Source: Parabacteroides faecalis (lineage in GTDB: Bacteria; Bacteroidota; Bacteroidia; Bacteroidales; Tannerellaceae). From it: a stretch of 64,000 nucleotides of DNA. The notes below the pieces were generated by a model. That model saw only the letters and a program-made list of their open reading frames with translations. It was not told the DNA's origin and made no database searches. Position numbers and translations under genes: made by a program. Positions 28,528 through 37,066 of this stretch are shown here, in pieces. The stretch covers positions 140,765 to 204,764 of the forward strand of contig NZ_JAKZMM010000001.1 in assembly GCF_022809355.1 (NCBI RefSeq), written 5' to 3'. How positions within the stretch are numbered: the stretch's first letter is position 1; every line of letters begins with the position of its first letter.

Positions 28528-29316
28528 TTATTTGACTTCTTCTATAGTTCCTTTTCCGATGACACGTTGTTGTACAGCGGTCGGACCTTTGTAACGGATG
28601 TTTCCTTTACCGACCAAGGTGGCATTCAGATTACCTGTCGGATGAATTTCAGCCAAGCCACTGCCTGCCATTTTGCATTTTACATCCGGAATAGCTACGC
28701 CATAAGCATGAATGTCACCACTACTTAATACTGTATAATTCCCTTGATTGGCTGATCCGGCTTTCAGACGGATAGAACCAGAACCTCCCATATTACAGTT
28801 CAGTTTGTCGACCTTCATGTTTTCAACGACCATATTGGCACTACCTGAAACGTCTAAATCCAAGACTCCTACTTCAATTGGCTGTTTAAACTGTACTAAA
28901 CAATTCTCATTGGCTTTTACTTCCAGTTCATCACCAGACAGTTTGCTGTTTACCATGAAATTGGCGTTGCCTGCAGCTTTGACCTTTTTCAGCCATTTCG
29001 AGTTGGTTTTTACCACAAACTTGGTCAGTTTGCCAACCTTTACTTTCTTATCAAAGCTTAAGGTTAATATACGGTCATGAATATCTACATTCAGATATTG
29101 ATGAAGATTTTCATCTAATGTTACTTCCAAACTACCGGGATCATCCGACTGAACATAACTAAAGTCCATGATACCGTCAATCCGCACTTCGTTGAAATCA
29201 TCAATCTTAATGGTCTTGGTACTCAATGTACCGTTGCCGTTTACATTGTCGGCTGCTTTAGCATTCAAAAACAGACCGAATAAGAATGCCAGCAATAAGA
29301 ATCCTTTTGTTTTCAT
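28528..29316 (-). CDS. DUF2807 (head GIN domain) exported protein
   Basis: A 262-residue protein with a signal peptide (FGLFLNAKA) and a DUF2807/head-GIN beta-solenoid repeat. The repeats show as Gly/Asn/Val-rich strands (KAAGNANFMVNSKLSGDELEV, SGSANMVVEN, GGSGSIRLKAGSAN, GSGLAEIHPTGNL). A GGAGG ribosome-binding site lies before the ATG and a TACATTTG promoter element at 29366-29373. It is a paralogue of the next gene. The function is unknown; an envelope adhesin or stress role is proposed for the family. Confidence 0.82.
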   Translation of the reverse strand: MKTKGFLLLAFLFGLFLNAKAADNVNGNGTLSTKTIKIDDFNEVRIDGIMDFSYVQSDDPGSLEVTLDENLHQYLNVDIHDRILTLSFDKKVKVGKLTKFVVKTNSKWLKKVKAAGNANFMVNSKLSGDELEVKANENCLVQFKQPIEVGVLDLDVSGSANMVVENMKVDKLNCNMGGSGSIRLKAGSANQGNYTVLSSGDIHAYGVAIPDVKCKMAGSGLAEIHPTGNLNATLVGKGNIRYKGPTAVQQRVIGKGTIEEVK

Positions 29317-29365
29317 TTTTCCTCCATTTACAGTTGTACATCAACTCTATTTACACAAACATGTA

Positions 29366-29373
29366 CAAATGTA
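29366..29373 (-). promoter_or_regulatory. -7 element of the downstream GIN-domain gene
   Basis: TACATTTG on the minus strand, about 50 bp before the ATG at 29316. Confidence 0.45.
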
Positions 29374-29381
29374 GGAAAAAT

Positions 29382-30242
29382 TTAGTTGATATGATGAATA
29401 TCTCCGCCACCAGAACATGAAGTATCTGTTTTTGGATTTCCTTTATAACGGATATCTCCGCCTCCAGATGCATGAGCATCCAATTGACTGATGGCATAAA
29501 CAGTCGCATCTCCCCCACCGGAAACGTTACAAATAACATGATTCGCTTGTAAATCCTGAGCATTTAAGTCTCCACCACCCGATACTTTCATTTCTGCTTT
29601 TTGGGTTTTTCCGGCAACATTCGCATCTCCGCCTCCTGAAACTTTAACATAAACCTCTTCGCTGGTTAATTGGGTAACGTCTAGATCTCCACCACCGCTG
29701 ATTGAGAAACTGGCAGATTTTATGTGAGCTGGTTCTTTAATTTCCATGTTCCCTCCGCCGGAAACGTAAGCATCTAAAGAGGCAATATCCAAAGCTGATT
29801 GCAGATAGAAATCGGTACCTCCGCCGATTGATAATTTATTCAAGTCTTTGGAAGAGGTTTCAATGACGAGTTTACTCGGAGAAATCTGTACACCTTCTTT
29901 TGTCTGTATTTGTAATTCATTCCCTTTTACATGAAAAGTCAATACAGGAAAAATATTTTCATCGGTAGTTACAGTCAGTGTTGTCTCCTTTCCTTGCTTG
30001 TAATATACCTTAGGTGAGTTAGAAGAATTTCCGCCCGACATGATAAATGCGAACAGCGACTTGAAAGAACCTCCCGACTGATGGATATGCCCTATCTGAA
30101 TTGCCGTATAATCGTCAATTTGGATATCCTTTGTTATCAGATTTTCATTTCCTTCGATGTTTTCTGCGTGTAGCGGAGTTACGAAACCTCCCATTGTCAT
30201 TGCTATCAGAGCAATCCATGCAACCATACCTTTTGTTTTCAT
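29382..30242 (-). CDS. DUF2807 (head GIN domain) exported protein
   Basis: A 286-residue paralogue of the downstream gene, with a signal peptide (GGFVTPLHA). The solenoid is very regular: SGGG(D/N) motifs recur about eight times (VSGGGNMEI, ISGGGDLDV, VSGGGDANV, ASGGGDIRY, CSGGGDIHH). The gene precedes its sister by 65 bp, and the sister has its own promoter element, so they may be separately controlled. Both probably act in the periplasm or at the outer membrane. Confidence 0.82.
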   Translation of the reverse strand: MKTKGMVAWIALIAMTMGGFVTPLHAENIEGNENLITKDIQIDDYTAIQIGHIHQSGGSFKSLFAFIMSGGNSSNSPKVYYKQGKETTLTVTTDENIFPVLTFHVKGNELQIQTKEGVQISPSKLVIETSSKDLNKLSIGGGTDFYLQSALDIASLDAYVSGGGNMEIKEPAHIKSASFSISGGGDLDVTQLTSEEVYVKVSGGGDANVAGKTQKAEMKVSGGGDLNAQDLQANHVICNVSGGGDATVYAISQLDAHASGGGDIRYKGNPKTDTSCSGGGDIHHIN

Positions 30243-30376
30243 ATCTGTTTATTTTATTTGTTTATCTATAAGACGCACCTCAAAATAGTTTGGTTGCAGA
30301 AAAAGCTCATTAATTTCAATATATTTTGTGGAATGGATTATATTTATCTGGATCTTAATTATTTATCGGATATTCT

Positions 30377-30800
30377 TTATTTCAGTAGTTTCCTGTTTCC
30401 ACCGTCTTCAAGTATTTGCATTTGTTGAATAGCTATTTGATTGAGTTTAAATATTCGTTCGTGTTGAGACATTCCTTGGTCAATAAAGACGGCATTTAGG
30501 TTTTCCATATTGGATAGACAAATAAGTTCGTTAATAGAAGCATAATCACGGATGTTTCCTTTAAGTTCTGGATGCTGTTCACGCCATATTTTTAATTGTA
30601 CCGAATTCGGTACAATTAAAATGGGGATTATACAAGATTTCCCATTCTCCGATATATTCTAGTGTACTTTTTAAACTGAGCCATCGAAAGATAATATGGT
30701 CTTGCATTTGGCTACGGGTCATGTCTGTTAGCGATATATAGTCATTGTCATTGTATGATACGACAGATATTTCTGCATTTTGAACTTTAATTTTTGCCAT
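30377..30800 (-). pseudogene. KilA-N domain protein with central deletion
   Basis: The N-terminal part (30800 to about 30600) reads as the start of a KilA-N DNA-binding protein (DYISLTDMTRS ... EYIGEWEILYNPHF). In another frame, 30597-30377 reads as the C-terminus of the same family (IWREQHPELKGNIRDYASIN ... QHERIFKLNQIAIQQMQILE, ending at TAA). Full relatives have well over 100 additional residues between these parts. The middle is gone, the frame is shifted and the N-terminal part ends at a premature TGA. KilA-N genes are common on phages and plasmids. A 32-bp perfect palindrome lies at the join. Confidence 0.8.
30590..30621. repeat. 32-bp perfect palindrome at the KilA-N deletion join
   Basis: Arms of 16 bases around the GAATTC centre are fully complementary with no loop. 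It coincides with the point where the two halves of the KilA-N remnant meet. Confidence 0.85.
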
Positions 30801-30977
30801 AATTGTAGTTTTGTTTTTTAGAGATGTAAAAATGGAGTATATAAATATGAATAGGAATATTTAGTTAAGGTAAGAACAAAGGTAAAGTATTGAACATGAT
30901 CTTATTCAAGATCTTTGTTTCCATGCTTTACCTTTGTAATTTGATTAATCGTCTTATTTATGAATTTCTGAAGTTAT

Positions 30978-32951
30978 TCAGTCATTCACCCAATAATTAT
31001 ACACCTTCAATTGGCGGATCTGGCTGTTGAATTGTCCGGCTTTCTGCAGAGGGAAAACTAAGGTACGGACGTAATTCATCTTGTCTTTACCTTCATTGAA
31101 CCAACGTTTCTGGATCGTCAGATCGTCTTTCAGTTGGTCGTTGACATATAATGCTGTATGTTTATTGTCTCCCGAAATAGTTAGCTTTACTTTTTGTCCT
31201 ACCGGAAGATAATAATTAAAGGTATTCAGATAACCATCGCGTGCAAATCCTAAACGTCCGGTAATCGGATCAGCCAGATAAACTACGGCATCGGCTGAAC
31301 GGAACAAGACGGTTCCCGGTTCTTCTTTCGCTCCTTCAATTTCGAAAGAGACAGAATAAGGATAACCGATTTCTTTTAATTCGGTCGTTTGTCCGGATTC
31401 AATTTGAGGTAATTCCATTACACAAGCAGGTTCCTTTCCTACCCGACCGGCCACGTTGACGCCTGGAGCTTCACTGAGAAGTAAGCGATCTGCGTTAAAC
31501 TCTTGGTAAGGCAGAGCTGTACTTTTACCTGTCCACATCTTGACAGCCAATGTTTGCATTGCCGGATAAGCACGGTCATGAATATCTTTGGTAGATATTC
31601 CGTTTCCGTAGTGGTCGTTCCATACGGCGAACATACCGCCGGATATTTGTGGATGATGCTCTTCAAAGACCGCCTTTCCTATTTGAACCGGAGTCCATTC
31701 CTGATATAGTTTTTCTGTATTCAGATAATCATAATAATAACCGGCTGCCGGAACAATGTATAATAAACCGTCAGGAATACTGATCAATTGATAACCTTGT
31801 TTCATCATCTCAGCTGGATCAGCATATCCGTTATACCAGGCAGACATCAGTACATTTTCTGATTTGACAGGCGTATCGCCTTTAGCATGTGTCAAAGCGC
31901 CCCAAACGCAGGCTTGTTTTCCGAAACTTTCTACATAACGGATATAATGATCGGTAAAGGCACGGAACTTCTCTACGACGTCTTTCTTCTTATTGGAATA
32001 TTCATCTGTACCGATATGTACACGTGGTCCTCGGAACACCGGATTTTCTCCTTCCAGATATTCTTTGAACAGGGCATCCACAAATTCGTATGTCTTTGGG
32101 TTGAATAAATCCAAATGGTCCATACCATATTCCTGACTTCCTATTTCCGGACAATATTGGGTAAGTGCCAATGAGTGAGCCGGTACATCTATTTCCGGAA
32201 TAATTTCTACACCTAGACTGTCGGCCAGTAACTGCAGTTCGATAAATTCTTTCTTGGTATAGTGTCCGTCGGGAGCAGCTAATCCCGGAAAAGTCTCTGA
32301 TTCCAGGCGGAAAGCTGCATAGGTTTTCATCCAGTCGTGTTCGAAGTACTGTTTGAAGGCATTATCATTCAAATGGATCTGGAAGGTATTCATTTTATAA
32401 TACGACATGATTTTGACATAATCCCGCAGGAAAGACATTGGGATAAACTTTCGTCCGCAGTCCAACATAAAACCTCGGATGGCATAATCCGGGAAATCTC
32501 GGATCTCTCCTTTAGGCAATACCTGCTGTTCGTCTTGTTCTGCCAGCTGAAGCAAGGTACGAGTTGCCCAGAAAAGCCCTTTGGTAGTAGGGGCTGTCAA
32601 TATCACCCGGTCTTTAATCTGAATGGCATATCCTTCATCTCCCAGTTTCTTGTCGGCTTTAAGCTGTAAGACAAAGTCTCCGGCTTTTCCTTTACCGGCA
32701 ACAACCGGAATCTGTTTCCCAAATAAAGTCTGATAATCGGCAGCCAGTTGTTCAGCTACCTGACGGCTTCCATTCTCTTTTTCCGAATAAGTGATACGAG
32801 TCGTATTCCCAGGGATGAAATCACCGTTTGCCCCTTTCCATTCTTTCAATTCAGGAATCACAAACGGCTTTTTATTGGCTTCTGCCCGAGTAACAGAAAA
32901 AGGCATTAAACAAATTAACACCCATAGGAAAAGATACATTTGTTTTGTCAT
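30978..32951 (-). CDS. GH20-family glycosidase with C-terminal lectin-like domain
   Basis: A 657-residue exported hydrolase (signal peptide ends SVTRAEA). It has a GH20b-like N-terminal domain and a GH20 barrel with IRGFMLDCGRKFIPMSFLRD, FQIHLNDN and HIGTDE (catalytic Asp-Glu near residue 314; Thr replaces the second Gly of the usual HIGGDE). Residues from about 500 form a beta-rich laminin G-like domain (SVSFEIEGAKEEPGTVLFRS). It probably removes a terminal N-acetylhexosamine, but the altered motif may mean another linkage. The gene stands at the left of the glycan cluster, divergent from the phosphoesterase. Confidence 0.88.
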   Translation of the reverse strand: MTKQMYLFLWVLICLMPFSVTRAEANKKPFVIPELKEWKGANGDFIPGNTTRITYSEKENGSRQVAEQLAADYQTLFGKQIPVVAGKGKAGDFVLQLKADKKLGDEGYAIQIKDRVILTAPTTKGLFWATRTLLQLAEQDEQQVLPKGEIRDFPDYAIRGFMLDCGRKFIPMSFLRDYVKIMSYYKMNTFQIHLNDNAFKQYFEHDWMKTYAAFRLESETFPGLAAPDGHYTKKEFIELQLLADSLGVEIIPEIDVPAHSLALTQYCPEIGSQEYGMDHLDLFNPKTYEFVDALFKEYLEGENPVFRGPRVHIGTDEYSNKKKDVVEKFRAFTDHYIRYVESFGKQACVWGALTHAKGDTPVKSENVLMSAWYNGYADPAEMMKQGYQLISIPDGLLYIVPAAGYYYDYLNTEKLYQEWTPVQIGKAVFEEHHPQISGGMFAVWNDHYGNGISTKDIHDRAYPAMQTLAVKMWTGKSTALPYQEFNADRLLLSEAPGVNVAGRVGKEPACVMELPQIESGQTTELKEIGYPYSVSFEIEGAKEEPGTVLFRSADAVVYLADPITGRLGFARDGYLNTFNYYLPVGQKVKLTISGDNKHTALYVNDQLKDDLTIQKRWFNEGKDKMNYVRTLVFPLQKAGQFNSQIRQLKVYNYWVND

Positions 32952-33042
32952 GATAAAATATGAATTTAATAGTTACGTGAATCATTATAAAGCGAAAGTA
33001 GGAATTTTTTGATAGCGTTCCAATAAGTTTCAGGTAAATTCG

Positions 33043-33051
33043 TATTTTTGC
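33043..33051 (+). promoter_or_regulatory. -7 element of the phosphoesterase-hexosaminidase operon
   Basis: TATTTTTGC matches TAnnTTTG, about 45 bp before the ATG at 33096. The -33 element is not clear. Confidence 0.45.
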
Positions 33052-33095
33052 TAGACTTAAATCTTAGTTATTGTTGAATATAAAATGAAAAACAA

Positions 33096-34088
33096 ATGAA
33101 ATTAGCAGGAAGATATTTATTATGGTGTGTCGTTTGTCTATGTATGTTGTCTTGTTCTACGCAGAAAGAAGAGGAAGAGATCCGTTTTGCTATTGTTTCG
33201 GATTTGCATGCTCCTGATTTGCCTGATGGAAAGGAACGTATGCAAGCGGTCGTAGAGGCAGCCAATAAGGAAGATGTAGACTTTTTGATTCAGTTAGGCG
33301 ACTTTATTCGTTTGGATAGTGTCAGTATGCCTTTAAGAGAAGTTTGGAATGGATTTAAAGGAGAGACGTTTCATGTGTTAGGAAATCATGATTTGGATAA
33401 ATATTCGAAGGAAGAATTTGTTGCTGGATTTAATATGCCGGGACGATATTATTCCTTTGATAAAGGAGATTTCCATTTCATTGTACTGGATGGGAATAAC
33501 TTGTTTGACGGAGAAAAATATATCCCTTATAATAAAGCGAATTATTATGTGGATATGAAAATGAGGGAATTTATGGATCCGGAACAAATGGAATGGTTGA
33601 AGAAGGATTTGGCTGCGACCAACAAACGGTGTATTCTTTTTTCTCATCAGAGCATTGACCGGGCGATGGGGAATGGATATGATGTAAGAGATGTCTTGGA
33701 AGCTGAAAATAAAAGAGCTGGTTTTAAGAAAGTTGTTGCCGCATTTAGCGGGCATAATCATAGTAATTATGTAGATGAGATCAACGGAATTACTTATGTT
33801 CAGATCAATAGTGCCTCTTATGTTTGGGTGGGAGATGAAACTCAAACCGAGAAACGTTATCCGGAAGAGATTAATCAGAAATATTCGTTGCTGAAGTATT
33901 CGGTTACTTTTGATAAGCCTTTATACGGAATTGTTTCCTTGAGTCAGAAGGGAATGTCTATGAAGGGAACGAAAGGAAACTTCTTGCCTCCTACTCCCGC
34001 GGAAATAGGTTTGCCGAAGAAGTTGGGCAGTTTCCCATTGGTTTCATCTATTCAAGATTTCAGCATTCAATTTGATCCAGAGAAATGA
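33096..34088 (+). CDS. Calcineurin-like metallophosphoesterase lipoprotein
   Basis: A 330-residue enzyme with a lipoprotein signal (CLCMLSC). The dimetal-site motifs are all present in order: FAIVSDLHAPD, IQLGDFI, LGNHDLD, FSHQS and SGHNHSNY. The substrate is unknown. Its stop codon overlaps the next ATG (ATGA), so a phosphoesterase and a hexosaminidase are made together. This suggests a phosphorylated, sulphated or phospholipid-linked sugar target, which is inference only. Confidence 0.88.
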   Translation: MKLAGRYLLWCVVCLCMLSCSTQKEEEEIRFAIVSDLHAPDLPDGKERMQAVVEAANKEDVDFLIQLGDFIRLDSVSMPLREVWNGFKGETFHVLGNHDLDKYSKEEFVAGFNMPGRYYSFDKGDFHFIVLDGNNLFDGEKYIPYNKANYYVDMKMREFMDPEQMEWLKKDLAATNKRCILFSHQSIDRAMGNGYDVRDVLEAENKRAGFKKVVAAFSGHNHSNYVDEINGITYVQINSASYVWVGDETQTEKRYPEEINQKYSLLKYSVTFDKPLYGIVSLSQKGMSMKGTKGNFLPPTPAEIGLPKKLGSFPLVSSIQDFSIQFDPEK

Positions 34089-36157
34089 GACATAAAGAGT
34101 TTTTTCTAAGTATTCTGATGCTCGTCAGTGTTGGAATAACACAGATTCAGGCCATCAGTTCTGTTTTTCAGATTCTTCCTAAACCTCAGCATATAGAGGA
34201 ATTGAAAGGAAAAGGAATTTCCGGTACAGATTTACAGTTTATTGTTAATCAGTCGTCCGGGGAAATGCCGGTTTTGGGTCCTATCTTGAACACTTTGCCC
34301 CAGGCAGAGATGCAGGGAAAAGGAGTTTATCTGACGATTACGGATAAGGATGTCCCGGAATCGGAAGAAGGTTATGTCTTGTCGGTAAATGAAAAAGGAG
34401 TTGTTATTGCTGCTCGGAGTGAGGCTGGATTGTTTTATGGCTGTCAGACGCTGGAGCAAGTCTTGGAAGACAGCCGTGATTATAACTGTCCTATTCCGGC
34501 GATGAAGATAACAGACTTCCCTTCGATTGCTTATCGGGCCGTTCATTTGGATACTAAACATCATCTGGACCGTATGGAATATTATTATGCCATGATGGAC
34601 AAGCTGGCCCGATATAAGATCAATGCGGTTATTTGGGAACTGGAAGATAAGCTGCGATATACGAGACGTCCGGAAATAGCTTCTCCCAATGCAATCAGTA
34701 AACAGGAGATGCAGGCTTTATGTCGTTATGCCAAAGAAAGAAATATCGATGTATCTCCGTTGGTACAAGGATTGGGACATGCCAGTTTTATCCTGAAACA
34801 TCATTGGGAATTGAGAGAAAATCCGAAAAGCGATTGGGAACTGTGTCCTTCCAATCCGGAAACCTACGATTTGCTGTATGATTTGTATGCAGATGCTTTG
34901 GAAGCGATGCCTTATGGTAAGTATTTGCATATCGGCGGGGATGAGATTACTGCAATCGGGATAGACAAACGTTGTAAGGATACCGGGAAAACGGCTTTTG
35001 AGTTGCAAATGTATTGGTTGCAGAATGTATGTAATTATGCGAAGGAGAAAGGGCGTGTTCCAATATTCTGGGATGATATGCCATTGAAATATGCAGGCCT
35101 TTGGACTACGATTTTAAGTGATATGTCGGGTGAAGAACTGGATAAGGCCTGGAATACCAAAAAGTTGGATCAAGCGATCGAACTGTTCCCGAAAGATTGT
35201 ATCTATATGCGTTGGAACTATGGAGACGCGACGAAGCCGGCACATATGAAGTTGCTGAACTGGTATAAGGAAAAAGGCTTGCAAGTAATGGCTGCTACTG
35301 CGGCTTCTTCGGGAGATTCTCCGTTTTTACCTCGTAATAATACGAAAGCCGGATTTATTCAAGGATTTAGTCGGTTGGTAGTTGAGAATCATTTGGCTGG
35401 AATCCTGGCAACAGCTTGGGACGATGGCTCTCCGCATTTGGAAACAGTCTGGCGAGGATACATCGCACAAGGAGAATTTGGCTGGAATCCTACAGGAAGG
35501 ACTATTGATGAATTTATGGAAGCGCACGGCCAACGGGAGTTTGGTTTTAAGGCTGGTGAAAACAGGATGGACTTCTTGAAGGAACTGGAAGAGGCTTTCT
35601 TCTTTTTTGATGGAGCGTTGGTAGAAAGCGGACGCAGAAATCCGGCTTGGGGAACAACAACTTTTACTCTCATCGATTTGCCGGACCAAGAGAAACCGGG
35701 TGAGTGGGCGGAAAAGTATAAAGAAAAGATTATCCAGGCAGAAAAGGAATCTCTTCGTTTTGAGAAGATCCGGAAACAATTGACGGATGCCCGAAAGATG
35801 GCTCGCAGGAACCGCTATACATTAGAAGTTTATGAACAGAATAATTATTTACAGAATTATCCGGTTCGCCTGATCTTGGCTTTGCGGGATTATGATTTGG
35901 CAACTCATGAACAGCAGCGCGAAGAGGCCCAGATGAAACTGGCGGAAGTTTGTTCCTCTTTTTCGTCTATGCGAACTCGTCTGGAAGAGGTTTATTCCAA
36001 GACACGATTTATGGAGCAGCCTGCCGGTTATATAGAAGACATGAACCATCATAATCATTTATCGGCTAAGTCTCAGAATAGCGATTGGCTCTTTTTGTAT
36101 GAATTACCTATGGTGGAAAAAGTACAAAAATGGCTTAATTCAAAGACAATAAAATGA
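34085..36157 (+). CDS. GH20-family hexosaminidase
   Basis: A 690-residue exported enzyme (signal peptide ends TQIQAIS). The N-terminal GH20b-like domain precedes the barrel with YRAVHLDTKHHLDRMEYYY, VIWELEDKL and HIGGDE (catalytic pair near residue 286). The C-terminal third is helical and charged rather than lectin-like. The substrate groove motif differs from the chitobiase-like first enzyme (WELEDKL instead of WHLTDDQGW), so specificity is probably different. Translationally coupled to the phosphoesterase. Its last 23 bp overlap the end of the convergent sigma-factor gene. Confidence 0.88.
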   Translation: MRHKEFFLSILMLVSVGITQIQAISSVFQILPKPQHIEELKGKGISGTDLQFIVNQSSGEMPVLGPILNTLPQAEMQGKGVYLTITDKDVPESEEGYVLSVNEKGVVIAARSEAGLFYGCQTLEQVLEDSRDYNCPIPAMKITDFPSIAYRAVHLDTKHHLDRMEYYYAMMDKLARYKINAVIWELEDKLRYTRRPEIASPNAISKQEMQALCRYAKERNIDVSPLVQGLGHASFILKHHWELRENPKSDWELCPSNPETYDLLYDLYADALEAMPYGKYLHIGGDEITAIGIDKRCKDTGKTAFELQMYWLQNVCNYAKEKGRVPIFWDDMPLKYAGLWTTILSDMSGEELDKAWNTKKLDQAIELFPKDCIYMRWNYGDATKPAHMKLLNWYKEKGLQVMAATAASSGDSPFLPRNNTKAGFIQGFSRLVVENHLAGILATAWDDGSPHLETVWRGYIAQGEFGWNPTGRTIDEFMEAHGQREFGFKAGENRMDFLKELEEAFFFFDGALVESGRRNPAWGTTTFTLIDLPDQEKPGEWAEKYKEKIIQAEKESLRFEKIRKQLTDARKMARRNRYTLEVYEQNNYLQNYPVRLILALRDYDLATHEQQREEAQMKLAEVCSSFSSMRTRLEEVYSKTRFMEQPAGYIEDMNHHNHLSAKSQNSDWLFLYELPMVEKVQKWLNSKTIK

Positions 36158-36701
36158 GCAATGGAAGATAATCCTTCAGGTCTGTCCGTAATTGTTTTAG
36201 GGCTTGCTGGATACGATAGTCTACTGTTTTGCTGGAAACATGCAGCTGATCGGCAATTTCCTTATAGCTCATCTGTTGGAAGCGGTGCATGACGAATGCC
36301 TCCCGGTAACTGGGAGGCAACGCTTCTATGGCCTGTTTCATCACTTTCTGCAGTTCTTCCAGCTGATAATAATCGGTATCATGCAGCAGGTATTGCATTT
36401 GTTCGTAGAAAATAGTTTCAGCATTTGTCTGAACCTTTTGGTGTTCAATCTGATTCAGTGCTTTATGATAAACTGTTCGTAACAGGTATTGCCCCAGTGA
36501 CTTGTTGATACAAATCTCTTCCCGGCTCTTCCATAACCAAAACAGGGTATCTTGCACAATTTCTTCGGCATCTTCCAGTGAGACAAAACGTGAACAATAG
36601 GCACATAGCATGGGGTAATATTTCTTGAACAGAAAAGAATAAGCCTTTCTGTCTCCGTGTTGCAGATCACGGATGATGTCTTCTTCGCAACTCCATTCCA
36701 T
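36135..36701 (-). CDS. ECF sigma factor (Bacteroidetes sigma-70 type)
   Basis: 188 residues with region 2 (FKKYYPMLCAYCSRFV, EDAEEIVQDTLFWLWKSRE) and region 4 (ALPPSYREAFVMHRFQQMSYKEIADQL, then SSKTVDYRIQQALKQL), ending in a hydrophobic tail. ATG 36701 is preferred over a TTG at 36734 because the promoter places transcription near 36735. No FecR-type anti-sigma gene follows, and no SusC/SusD genes are adjacent, which is unusual. It may drive the surrounding glycosidase genes. Its 3' end overlaps the convergent GH20 gene by 23 bp. Confidence 0.9.
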   Translation of the reverse strand: MEWSCEEDIIRDLQHGDRKAYSFLFKKYYPMLCAYCSRFVSLEDAEEIVQDTLFWLWKSREEICINKSLGQYLLRTVYHKALNQIEHQKVQTNAETIFYEQMQYLLHDTDYYQLEELQKVMKQAIEALPPSYREAFVMHRFQQMSYKEIADQLHVSSKTVDYRIQQALKQLRTDLKDYLPLLILLSLN

Positions 36702-36740
36702 ATTTCCCCAAGTCTTATGCCCGCTTAAGAACAATTTTCA

Positions 36741-36771
36741 CAAAGATACGTATCCGAAAGGAAAAATCAAA
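36741..36771 (-). promoter_or_regulatory. Full Bacteroidetes promoter of the ECF sigma gene
   Basis: TATCTTTG (36741-36748) preceded by TTTG (36768-36771) at a spacing of exactly 19 bp on the minus strand. This is the textbook TTTG-N19-TAnnTTTG arrangement and gives a leader of about 35 nt. Confidence 0.7.
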
Positions 36772-36927
36772 TTCCCGATTTATTTTTTGATTTTCTGATT
36801 TTTATGAATGGTTTGCCTGAAGAAGGATTGAATAACAGAGAAAAGTTACTGCCCAGCTTTTCCCTAATACATTGAGAAACTCTTGTTTAGTCGGTGGATT
36901 TTCGTGTTTTTTCTATTACAATTTAGT

Positions 36928-37015
36928 TAATTTACCAATATGAATCAATTAATTCACTATTGTGATGTAATTAAATCATATTGGTGAATTGATTGCATCG
37001 CGATAGTGAATTAAA
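36928..37015. repeat. 22-bp dyad array (TTCAC/GTGAA type), first copy
   Basis: Four units of exactly 22 bp start at 36928, 36950, 36972 and 36994. Consensus is roughly TAATTCACnAATnTGAATnAAT. Units 1 and 3 are inverted copies of each other, as are 2 and 4. It is followed by AATAATATGACG. It occupies the 365-bp gap between the sigma factor and the end of the next hexosaminidase gene; nothing else is visible there apart from the sigma promoter. Confidence 0.8.
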
Positions 37016-37066
37016 TAATATGACGTATATTTTACGAGAATGATAAAGCTGGTCTATACGAATATA

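Noticed and set aside
36928..37015. CRISPR array
   Set aside because: The repeats are directly adjacent 22-bp units with no unique spacers, and no cas genes are in the window.
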